Notes under the pieces: generated by a model
Database searches by the model: none
Told to the model about the DNA's origin: nothing
Seen by the model: the letters and a program-made list of their open reading frames with translations, nothing else
Position numbers and translations under genes: made by a program
Origin: JAACFF01 sp963701435
Lineage (GTDB): Bacteria; Chloroflexota; Anaerolineae; Promineifilales; Promineifilaceae
DNA length: 64,000 nt
Direction of reading: 5' to 3'
Assembly (NCBI GenBank): GCA_963701435.1
Contig: CAVPAL010000007.1
Span: 868,001-932,000, forward strand
Shown here: positions 46,225-54,812 of the stretch, in pieces
Layout of the letters: each line of letters opens with the position of its first letter
Position numbering within the stretch: position 1 is the stretch's first letter

Positions 46225-46533
46225 ATGAAGCTGATGACAAAAACAATCGCAAAACGCTTTGCACAAGTCGGGTCGCAAGAAAACGTCAAAGACCCTTTAA
46301 TCATCGCCAAATTCTTTAATCCGTGTGGCGCCGGTACCTGGTACGCCACCGAGTACGACCCCAAGAACCGCATCTTTTTTGGATACGTCTCAATATTTGG
46401 GGACCACAATGATGAATGGGGCAGTTTCGCACTGGATGAACTGGAAGCCTACAAAGGACCCTTTGGATTGGGCATTGAACGCGACCGCTATTTTGGTGAG
46501 AAGCGCTTTAGTGAAGTGCAATTGCCCTTATGA
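46225..46533 (+). CDS. DUF2958 domain protein
   Basis: 102 residues from ATG 46225 with GGGGGTGA upstream. KDPLIIAKFFNPCGAGTWYATEYDP, FFGYVSIFGD and GPFGLGIERDRYF are hallmarks of DUF2958, a family carried mostly by plasmids and integrative elements. The biochemical role is unknown. It marks the stretch 46.2-47.7 kb as element-derived. Confidence 0.85.
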   Translation: MKLMTKTIAKRFAQVGSQENVKDPLIIAKFFNPCGAGTWYATEYDPKNRIFFGYVSIFGDHNDEWGSFALDELEAYKGPFGLGIERDRYFGEKRFSEVQLPL

Positions 46534-46621
46534 TTTGGCGATTCTGTAGGGCGTTGAGCCACTCAACGCCCAAACAGAGGCGTCAAACAGAGAAGATGCC
46601 TGGGAGAGGGGGTGAGAACAA

Positions 46622-46834
46622 ATGAATTCCAAAAAACAAAGCGTTGTGGGCAGCACACAAAAACGGAAAGCGGGCAATCATATGCAAGAATCGCGCGCCA
46701 ATCGAGATAAATTCCTTAAGCATATTTTTGCAGCGTTTGCCTTTACGCAAACAGGGTCGGCGGGCGTCTATTACGACAAAAGTTTGCAGGCGGCGATGGC
46801 CGTCGCGGGCAACGAAGTCGTCTTTGAATTTTGA
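46622..46834 (+). CDS. Small uncharacterised protein of the element
   Basis: 70 residues, no recognised family. The ATG at 46622 is preceded by the same strong GAGGGGGTGA ribosome site as its neighbours, which supports it as a real gene. A second ATG at 46682 would give 50 residues. Confidence 0.5.
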   Translation: MNSKKQSVVGSTQKRKAGNHMQESRANRDKFLKHIFAAFAFTQTGSAGVYYDKSLQAAMAVAGNEVVFEF

Positions 46835-46958
46835 GACGCCGCCGCAGTTTGGCCGCAAATAGCTGCCTTGCCAGATGCAATAAATGTAATGCTATCGCTC
46901 TTGAATAATTGTCTCCCGCGTAGAGAAATTGGAACCGGTATGTTATGATGAATCCACA

Positions 46959-47177
46959 ATGGGGGAGCGCAAAAGCAAACGGGCCGAGAGGCGCGAAGAC
47001 AATAGGATATTGGCGGGCGCTATCTTGACCTGGTCGAACCTGGTTTTCATCGGGCTTGTCATATCGCAAGCCTTTTCAAACCAGTTTGTGCCTGCTATCG
47101 CTTTCATCGGTATGGGCTTGTTTATTGCCGGTTACCTGATTGCGTATGCCATTTTGAGAGGGGGTGAGGTGAAGTGA
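46959..47177 (+). CDS. Small two-helix membrane protein
   Basis: 72 residues. A basic N-terminus (first 18 residues, 8 Lys/Arg) is followed by two membrane segments (about 20-40 and 45-66). A TATGAT box ends 9 nt before the ATG, suggesting a leaderless or short-leader message. Its stop overlaps the next tiny gene. Confidence 0.55.
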   Translation: MGERKSKRAERREDNRILAGAILTWSNLVFIGLVISQAFSNQFVPAIAFIGMGLFIAGYLIAYAILRGGEVK

Positions 47178-47260
47178 TATCCTTGCTCATCCTGTTACTG
47201 GGTAGCTTTGTAGGCATTGTGACAGTTGGCTTTTTGGCGCTGCGCGATGCCAGGAAATGA
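47174..47260 (+). CDS. 28-residue membrane peptide
   Basis: GTG start overlapping the upstream stop (GTGA) with GAGGGGGTGA upstream. It encodes one hydrophobic helix (ISLLILLLGSFVGIVTVGFL) and a basic end (RDARK). It was found by reading past the upstream stop. Its translational coupling with the two-helix protein gene suggests the two products act together. Function unknown. Confidence 0.5.
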   Translation: MISLLILLLGSFVGIVTVGFLALRDARK

Positions 47261-47378
47261 AGGCGCAAAAGGGAATGATGACAATCCCTTAAGCCACTTG
47301 TGTGTTGGCTGAGACATTACCAATTTAGTTGCTTATGCAAGCTGCTGGAAAGTGAAGGGTGAGCCAGTTTAAGAAAAT

Positions 47379-47707
47379 ATGTACCAGAAATTGATACTGA
47401 TAGGTCGCGCCACGGCCGACGCCAAGGTGATCAAGGTCGAAGGCAAAGATATGGAATTTGTAGCCTTTGGCGTTGCAGTTGACGAGGGCAAAGGGGCCAC
47501 TTTTTTGATATAGTCCTCTTTGGTAAACGGAGAACGGCCGTGGCCGAGTTTGTCAAAAAAGGGCGTTTGATTGGCGTGGAAGGCAAGCTAGAGCGGCAGG
47601 AAAAGGGCTACTTTAACGTTGTGGCCAGCCGGATTGTCTTTCTTGACTCGTTACCCAAGCTGATAGCTGAAGAAGCGCGCTCAAAGGTGAAGAAGACCAA
47701 GAAGTAA
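47379..47707 (+). pseudogene. ssb: Single-stranded DNA-binding protein gene with a T-run frameshift
   Basis: ATG 47379 starts YQKLILIGRATADAKV, a typical OB-fold SSB start. After 44 codons a TAG follows a run of six T. With one more T the frame continues as FDIVLFGKRRTAVAEFVKKGRLIGVEG-like sequence to a TAA at 47707, giving about 109 residues without the usual acidic tail. The change is either decay or a homopolymer error. Element-borne SSBs are common. Confidence 0.75.
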
Positions 47708-47863
47708 CGGGTTGGTTGTAGCGCTAATTCAAAAAAGGCCATTGACTACCCCCTGAAACTCGACCGCCATATTGTGTTGGCCGGCTCATTTTGCAACTCT
47801 CGTATGTGCGGCTAAAATCTGCTTGCGGCACTTTCTGCTCATGTTGCGCCGGAGAACCTTGTT

Positions 47864-50800
47864 ATGGATGCGTCAGACCAACGCGCCTTCGTTGACCAAA
47901 TTGTCGAACTCATCGTCCCCCAGGCGTGGTCTCTCGAAGACCGCAAGGGCCTGATCCTCGATGCCTTCCTGACAACCGGCAGCTGGTTCTACAAAGAAAT
48001 TGATGTCGATCTCCCCAGCCATGACTTTGCTGTGCACACAATCGATGTACTCACCAGGCGCGGCTGCTACCTGCTGCTGGAAACGCTGCTCTTCAAGCTG
48101 CAAAGCCGCTATGGGGCCCAGGCCCACATTGAGCGCCTGCTGCTGGCGCTGCCCGACTACTGCGCCGCGCAGCAAGAAATAACTGCCCCCGTACCGCAGC
48201 CGCTGGAGCCGGCCCTGGCCATCCCCCAGCAGCCAACCCTCTTTATCAGCTATGCGGCCGAAGAGGCAGACCGGGCGCAGCGGCTGGCGGCTGAGCTGGC
48301 GCGCCACGGCCACGCCTGCCAGCTGGTGCGCCACCCGGAGAAAGGCAGCGACGCCTGGCTGGCGGCGACGGCCGCAGGTTTAAGCAACGCCTATGCCGTT
48401 GTGCTGCTGGCCGGCGCGGAACGTGGCAAGACCGCTGGGTGCAGGTGGAGCTGCTGGCGGCGCTGGACAAGCGCAAGCGGATTGTGCCTGTGCTGCTGCC
48501 GGATGGGCGCCTGCCCGCTTTTTTGCCCTCCAAGCTGCCGCAGATTGACTTTAATGCAGCCGGCGAAAACAGCCTCCAGGCGCTGCTGCGTTTTTCTGCC
48601 GGCGCCGCCGTCGATCGTGGCCCAAACTGCCTGGGCCTCTTTGTCCCCCGCGCTGCTGCAAAGAGCGGACGAGCTGATCTACATGGACCGCCTCAAAATG
48701 GCCGAGCTGCGGCATGTGGCCCAGTATACGCAGTTGAGCGGGGAGTCCCAGTTTCAGCGCACGCGGGGGGATAAGCTGCTGGTTCCGTCGGTGGTGGCGC
48801 GCCAGGAGCTAATTCATGCGCGCTGGCGTCAGGGCATGGAAACGCCCACGGAAGATGCGCCGCTTTGAGGACGCCGTCGCCGGAGCTACAAGGCGATTCG
48901 CCGGGCGGTGCTGCTGGGCGAGCCCGGCGCGGGCAAGACGACCACGCTCTACAAGCTGGCGGCCGACCTGATCGACACCGCCCTGATCGACCGCAGCGCG
49001 CCCGTGCCGCTGATGGTGCGCCTGGGCCTGTGGACGGACGCGCACGAGCCGCTGCCGGACTTTCTGCGCCGCAGCGTCGGCGAGCTGGGCGCATGACCTG
49101 GATCAGCGCCTGGCGCAGGAGCGGGCCGTCCTGCTGCTGGACGGCCTCAACGAGATCCCGTCCGGGCAGCAGGCAGCGAAGTTGCGGCCAGGTCGGCCGC
49201 TTTCTGGCGCAGCGACCCCGACCTGATGGCCATCGTCACCTGCCGCGAGCAGGATTACCCGGCCGAGCGCGCGACCTGGCGCTGGACCGCGTGACGGTGG
49301 CGCCGCTGGACCCGGTGCGCATCCACGAGTTCGTCCACAACTACCTGGACCCGCGACTACGGGCCGGGAGGCGGGCGATGACCTCTTCTGGCAGCTGGCG
49401 GGGGAGGACGCGCAGCAGACCTACGACGCTTTCAAGAGCCGCGATGGGCGAAGCTGGCACGATCCTTTGCACACGTTCTGGCTGGACGAGACAGCCTGCC
49501 AGGACGGACTTGGAGTGGGGCTATGAGAACTGGCGTTGGGAGCGCTGGCGGCGCAAGCGCGGGCGCAGCCGGCCAGCCTGCTGATGCTGGCCACCAACCC
49601 CTACATGCTCTTCATGCTGGTCGACGTCTACCAGGCGCCAGGGGCGCACCCTGCCCGCCAATCGTGGCGAGCTGTTTGACGCCTTCGTGGAAACGCTGCT
49701 GGTGCGCGAACGCCTCTTCGACGCTGGACGAGCAGACCGGCAGCGAGTCAGCAGCTGGAGGGCAACGTCTGCTGAACGCCTGACCGACGCTGGCGTACGC
49801 GATGCAGCAGCAGCGCGCCAGCGACGCTGGAAGAGGGCGGCGCCCTGACCACGTTGCCGCTGGCGGAGCTGCGAGCGCATCTCGACGAGCACCAGCGCTA
49901 CCAGGCGGCCAGCGCCAATCTGCTGACGCTGGGCGATGACGTGCGCTTTGCCCACCAGCTGCTGCAGGAGTATTTCGTGGCGCGGGCCATGCGCGAGCGT
50001 CATCTTTGGCGGTGACGAGGCAGCGACAAGCTGACCGCCGAGCGAGATCTGGCCGCCGGACAACTGGTGGGAGCCGACCAACTGGGAAGAGGCCACGATC
50101 CTGCTGGCCGGCCTGTACAGCGACGACTGCACGCCGGTGCTGCACTGGGTGGCCGCCGCCCAAGCCGGAGGTGGCGGCGCGCTGCATCGTCGAGAGCGGG
50201 GCGCATCACGCCGGAAGCCACCACAGATGCGCCTGCGCGACCTGTGGCTGCCGCGCCTGACCGATCTGGAGCGCGATCCGGAGCCCGCGGCGCGGGCGGC
50301 CGTGGGCCGGGCGCTGGGACTGGTCACGCTGGCGGATGGCACGCCGCTGGACAACCGGCCAGGCGTGGGAGTTGTGGTGCGGGACGGCAGTCAGCATACC
50401 CGACATTGTCTGGGGTGAGAGGTGCCGGCCGGGCACATACACCATTGGCGGCGATAAGGATGCTTATAGAAGCTTTGAACGAAAAGCAGGTGATCGATTG
50501 ACCAGCCGTACCAACTGGCGCGCTACCCGGTCACCTACGCCCAGTTCCAATGCTTCGTCGACGCGCCGGACTTGCGCGATCCGCGTCTGGTGGGAAGAGA
50601 TTGCCTGCAGACGAACAGAATATTGAGCGCAGCAAGCATTCCCGTTTACCAACCATCCGCGCGAGACGGTGAGCTGGTACCAGGCCATGGCCTTTTGCCG
50701 CTGGCTGAGCGACAAGCTGGGCGAAGAAGTCGATCTGCCGCACGAGTATGAGTGGGAAGTGGCGGCCCGCTATCCCGACGGCCGTTTCTATCCCTGGGGC

Positions 50801-51125
50801 AATGACTTTGACAAAAGCAAAGCCAATACGACGAAGGTGGATAGGCCAAACAACGGCCGTTGGCATCTATCCAAACGGCCGTAACCCGGCGCTGGACCTG
50901 TATGATTTGAGCGGCAACGTATGGGAATGGTGTCGCAACAAGTATGAGGACCCGGAAGCGCAGATACGATGGCGGTGGACGCAGCGGCGTCCCTTGCGCG
51001 GCGGGTCGTGGACTTCGACCAGTACCTCGCGCGCGCGTCGTCCCGTGACCGCCGATCACCCGGCGGACCGCTACTACAACTTCGGGTTTCGGGTCGTGGT
51101 TCGCCGCCCATCTCACGATCGCTGA
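47864..51125 (+). pseudogene. EAD-TIR-NACHT-FGE conflict-system protein, many frameshifts
   Basis: Reading across frame changes gives about 1085 residues. Residues 1 to about 100 are an effector-associated-domain-like helical region. A TIR domain follows (LFISYAAEEADRAQRLA, then RWVQVELLAALDKRKRIVPVLLP, whose Glu matches the NADase residue). Next comes a NACHT/STAND NTPase with GEPGAGKTT at about 48911, Walker B VLLLDGLNEIPSG and LLQEYFVAR. The end is an FGE-sulfatase (C-type-lectin-like) domain with ANHPRETVSWYQAMAFCRWLS, GNVWEW and LRGGSW...GFRVV. At least ten single-base shifts occur, yet residue conservation is high. The architecture predicts invader sensing that triggers NAD+ depletion. 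The last 40 codons carry DGR-type variation. Confidence 0.8.
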
Positions 51126-51180
51126 GCGCTGTTCTTGCCTGCGCAGCGGTAGCGGAGCAGGCCTTCGCGCGTCAGCGCGA
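50993..51180 (+). repeat. DGR-type variable repeat 1 with downstream hairpins
   Basis: Ends the FGE domain (LRGGSW to GFRVV, stop 51123-51125). Aligned with the copy at 51246-51430 and allowing a missing base after TGG and one extra C near 51050, 13 codons differ, all at positions 1 or 2 of codons ending in C or T. Everything else through CCATCTCA is identical. Two hairpins follow: 51137-51162 and 51165-51180, the latter a 6-bp stem with loop GTCA. Such hairpins mark DGR target sites. Confidence 0.8.
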
Positions 51181-51245
51181 TCTCGCTAATTTTCTGCTAT
51201 ACTATGCTGCAAGTGCGCCTCGGCGTACCTGGGGCAACCTGATGA

Positions 51246-51430
51246 CTTGCGCGGCGGGTCGTGGCCCTACCACCAGAACTTCGCGCGCGCGTCGAACCGT
51301 TTCGACTATCACCCGGCGAACCGCAACGGCAACGTCGGGTTTCGGGTCGTGGTTCGCCGCCCATCTCAAGAAAGCTGATCGCTGTCCGGCCTGCGAGCGG
51401 CAGCGGAGCAGGCCCCGCGCGGTAGCGCGG
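51246..51430 (+). repeat. DGR-type variable repeat 2 (orphan copy) with downstream hairpins
   Basis: Reads LRGGSWPYHQNFARAS...NVGFRVV to a TGA at 51376, but the 120 bp upstream do not encode the rest of an FGE domain. Many variable codons here (CCC, TTC, GGC, GTC) are not adenine-rich, so this is not the direct template. It looks like a second mutagenised target tail left by deletion. The hairpins at 51388-51414 and 51415-51430 match those of copy 1, with a T-A to C-G compensating change and loop GGTA. Confidence 0.75.
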
Positions 51431-51677
51431 ATCTGCGCCTTTAGCCGCCGGCCGTTTTTAACTTGGTCGGCGTAAGCGTCCGTTTATTATGGTTTTATTT
51501 GTGGGCGCTTACTTACAGTTGTCAACCATAAACTACCAGCCTTCCGATAAACGCCCATTTTCCGAACGCAATCTAAAAATTGCAGAACCGACTCTAAAAC
51601 GGTACAGAAACCCGTTAAGTAAATCTACGTTTGGATTCCCCTTGATTTTATGAGATTCCGACCTGTATGATCAACCT

Positions 51678-52239
51678 ATGCAGATTGGTTATGCGCGGGT
51701 CTCAACACTTGAACAAAACTTAGACCTACAGCAGAAGGCGCTTAGCGAAGCGGGGTGCGAACGCATTTTCAGCGACAAGATCAGCGGGGCCAAGACGGCA
51801 CGGCCGGGTTTGCAGGAAGCAGTGGAGTATGTCCGCAAAGGGGATACATTGGTTGTCTGGCGGCTGGATAGACTCGGCCGTTCGCTCAAACATCTGATTG
51901 AAACGGTCAAAGCGCTGGAGGAAAAGGGGGTTGGCTTTCAAAGTTTGCAGGAAGCGATTGATACGACCACCAGCGGCGGCCGCTTGATTTTCCATATCTT
52001 CGGGGCTCTGGCCGAGTTTGAACGCAACTTGATTCAAGAGCGCACGCGGGCTGGGCTGGCGGCCGCACAGAGCAAGAGGGAGGAAAGGCGGTCGGCCGAG
52101 GGCATTGAATGCCAGGAAGAGAGAGCTGCTGTATAAGCTGTATGATGAAAAGCAGCATGCGATCAAAGAGATTTGTGACATGCTGGGAATTTCCAAAACG
52201 ACGCTTTACGATTATTTGGGATTGCGTCAGCAACAATAG
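51678..52239 (+). pseudogene. Serine recombinase (resolvase/invertase family), one frameshift
   Basis: MQIGYARVSTLEQNL begins the catalytic domain with nucleophile Ser9. VVWRLDRLGRSLKHL and AEFERNLIQERT are family motifs. The frame breaks near 52,065-52,080. Reading on in the next frame gives RGRKGGRPRALNARKREL and a C-terminal helix-turn-helix (EICDMLGISKTTLYDYL) to TAG 52239, about 187 residues. It is probably the mobility or resolution enzyme of the accessory island. The break may be decay or sequence error. Confidence 0.8.
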
Positions 52240-52313
52240 AGCAAGCTGCTAACATTGCATGCTCTTTGATGGGCGGGAGAGAACAGGATGAAAACTGCAC
52301 GTACGCGCAATGG

Positions 52314-54569
52314 TCATGTCATTGAAGCAACGGCCGTTTTTTGCGCTTGCGGCAGGTAGAAATGGGTCTGGTGCCAATCATGTAAAACCCACTCGTCCAG
52401 CCACTGCCTTTTGATGCCCCAGGGCTGCAACACGGCCGCGACCGCGCGTAAGGTCAGTTCGATATAACGCTCAACATCAATTATGGCCGGGTCTAAGCTC
52501 TCTGGTGCGTCCCAGGCAAAAACGCCGGGATTGCCAAGTGTCAACACAAAACGAATTTGCTGGCCGGGAAAGCGCTGCTTATTGATTTGTTCCAGTTGTT
52601 TGACGGCCCGCGCTGCGGGCGACGGAAGCTTGTATGCCTCGACAGCGCGACTTAACGTTTGGGAAATCAACAAGGTTTGGGGATCAACCTGTCCTAAACG
52701 CAATGCGTCCAAACGGCCGCGAACGACCTGAATGATCGCGGTTAAACAAGCATTGATATGGGTTGTCCGGGCCAACTGCTCTAAGATGCAGCGCTGTATC
52801 TCAGCCACAAAACGCGGGGTATCATGTCTGCGCATTGCGATGCCGCGTACTTTGATTTCACCGTTTTCAAACGCGCCAAAGTAACGATTCGGTACAGGCA
52901 CTCGCCTGTCTAGTTTGGAGGGCAAGAAAGCAATCCATTTATAGAATCCTTCCAGCGCGATTGGCAAACCGGTTTGGCTTTCAATGGCAGCCAGCAAAGG
53001 TTGCACGGCCGTTTCCGTTTTAATACCTTTGCGCTTGACCCATAAACCATCCACATACATATGTACGACCTCATAACCCAGTGATTCGGCCGTTTCTTTG
53101 GCGCGCAACAAGGCTTCGCGACTGTAGGCCGTAATCGCTTCATGGGCTTCAATGCGGCCGAATCGGGCTCTTTTGTAGCCGGCGTAACCAAAGGCAACGA
53201 CCAGCAGCCACTTCAGCGCGGCGGAACGGGATTTGAGCGCCGGGCGACGGCAATCCAGGCGCGTCAAGTTGGCCAGGCGAGCTTTGATCGCGATGCGTTT
53301 TTCCAAAAGCGGCTGCAATGTGTCCGGCAATAATCCGCGCGTTGTTTGGTCAATCGGCATATTTAGCTCCGGCACGATGGCGCTGCTGGGGCTGTTTACT
53401 TTGACCGTTTCGGGCGATATGTTGAACAGGGAAATGATGGAGGGGTACATGGAGACAAAATCAATTTCGATGACATCCGTGTGCAGTCCGATTTGGGGTT
53501 GGAAAACCAGGCCGCCGCGGTCCGAACGCAATAAGGCGCGGACGCTTTTGTCATATTCGGCCTGCTGTTTGGTGTAGGGAACCAAAACGCCGCGCCGCAG
53601 GGCGGTAATCATTTGCATGGCGGTGATGCCGGCTCCGGGACTGCGCCGCGCCATTTCCTGTACCGGCATGCCGGTTACCTGAGCCTGTTCGAGAACACCG
53701 CTCATATCGTATTCGTTGAACATGAGCGCATTTTTGATGTCGATGTGGTAACGGCCGTACAGATAGGTTTGCTGCCCGCGATGCAAAACCATGCCATAGG
53801 TGAAGTAACTGCTGGCTTTTTTGAGGAGATACGGCCGTTGCGGATCGCGGCTGGGATTGAACGCGACGCCTGTTTTTTGGGCTTGTTGGCGCAGATAAGG
53901 AAACAGCCAGGTGTCGCCAAAGTGGGTCAAGATCAAATCGGGGTTATGACGTTTTAGCTGGGCTTGCAGGCTGATGAGCAGTAAACGGCCGTTCTGCAAT
54001 GAATAGGACACGACCTGGCCGTCAAAACCAACTTGCAAATGCGTGGGCGCGCGATGTGAAGGGTCCACATTGGGCGCAAGGGTCAAAGTGCGTAAAGGGG
54101 GCGGTGGATTGTCAATTTGCCAGCGGGAAGAGAGGGGAATTGCTGCAAGGACTGAATCACCATCGACTGTGACCTGGCACCTGAGCGTTGGGTAAATGTC
54201 AAAGCGGGCCGCATATTGCACAGAAACGGGGATGTCGGCGTCGTAATAATCGAGATCGGGGAATTGTTTTTGGATGTGGCGGAACAGGCGGGGCTGAACG
54301 GCCGTGTCGACTTCAACTGCCATCACATCCACAAGGCCATCAAACAAATCTGCGCGTTGGGTGCGTGTTAATTGTACAGGAACGGCTTGCTTGCGCAGAT
54401 AGCGCCAACAAGCACGCAAACGTGGGAATGGGCCGGCAGCGTAAAATGGGGTGGTCAATGGTTGACGAAATTGATATCGCCGGCCATCATCGCCTAGCAG
54501 CCACACTATAACGCCCTGACTGGTATGGGCATACACATCCAGCAGCCAGCCGGAGATTTCAGCGCTCAT
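52314..54569 (-). CDS. Family B DNA polymerase with altered motif C
   Basis: 751 residues. Motif A IEIDFVSMYPSII, motif B region KWLLVVAFGYAGYKRARFG and motif C MYVDGLW lie in the right order. Motif C keeps the first Asp but has Leu where most family B polymerases have the second. The N-terminal exonuclease-like part (about 170-260) retains only DLILTHFGDTWLFPYL and lacks a clear complete acidic set, so proofreading is doubtful. It is the last gene of a three-gene minus-strand operon with a coiled-coil protein and a RecA-like protein, which suggests a damage-tolerance polymerase complex rather than a replicase. Confidence 0.82.
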   Translation of the reverse strand: MSAEISGWLLDVYAHTSQGVIVWLLGDDGRRYQFRQPLTTPFYAAGPFPRLRACWRYLRKQAVPVQLTRTQRADLFDGLVDVMAVEVDTAVQPRLFRHIQKQFPDLDYYDADIPVSVQYAARFDIYPTLRCQVTVDGDSVLAAIPLSSRWQIDNPPPPLRTLTLAPNVDPSHRAPTHLQVGFDGQVVSYSLQNGRLLLISLQAQLKRHNPDLILTHFGDTWLFPYLRQQAQKTGVAFNPSRDPQRPYLLKKASSYFTYGMVLHRGQQTYLYGRYHIDIKNALMFNEYDMSGVLEQAQVTGMPVQEMARRSPGAGITAMQMITALRRGVLVPYTKQQAEYDKSVRALLRSDRGGLVFQPQIGLHTDVIEIDFVSMYPSIISLFNISPETVKVNSPSSAIVPELNMPIDQTTRGLLPDTLQPLLEKRIAIKARLANLTRLDCRRPALKSRSAALKWLLVVAFGYAGYKRARFGRIEAHEAITAYSREALLRAKETAESLGYEVVHMYVDGLWVKRKGIKTETAVQPLLAAIESQTGLPIALEGFYKWIAFLPSKLDRRVPVPNRYFGAFENGEIKVRGIAMRRHDTPRFVAEIQRCILEQLARTTHINACLTAIIQVVRGRLDALRLGQVDPQTLLISQTLSRAVEAYKLPSPAARAVKQLEQINKQRFPGQQIRFVLTLGNPGVFAWDAPESLDPAIIDVERYIELTLRAVAAVLQPWGIKRQWLDEWVLHDWHQTHFYLPQAQKTAVASMT

Positions 54570-54807
54570 TGAGCCGGGCTTCTAGCTGCTCAATCTGACG
54601 CTGCTGCTCAATGAGGATGGCTAGCAGGACAGCTTCAAACGGCAGGGCGTGGTCGGCCATACTGATGGCGGCGGTATGGTGGCGGGCGGCGGCAAAAACG
54701 GTATCAAATCGCTTTTGGTCATTGATACGTAAGGCGCGCCGAAAATTGTTGAAGTTGGCGATTTCGTTGAGGATAAGCTGGTTGGTTGTTTGTAATGTAC
54801 GTCCCAT
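54559..54807 (-). CDS. Small helical accessory protein of the polymerase operon
   Basis: 82 residues, overlapping the polymerase start by 11 bp. The C-terminal 30 residues (LLAILIEQQRQIEQLEARLNER) look like a short coiled coil. I do not recognise the family. Its position between the RecA-like and polymerase genes suggests a bridging subunit, which is inference. Confidence 0.6.
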   Translation of the reverse strand: MGRTLQTTNQLILNEIANFNNFRRALRINDQKRFDTVFAAARHHTAAISMADHALPFEAVLLAILIEQQRQIEQLEARLNER

Positions 54808-54812
54808 GTTGA

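Noticed and set aside
51246..51378. Orphan copy as the DGR template repeat itself
   Set aside because: Several variable codons in this copy have C, G or T where copy 1 differs (CCC, TTC, GGC, GTC), so copy 1 cannot derive from it by adenine changes alone. A third, unseen template fits better.
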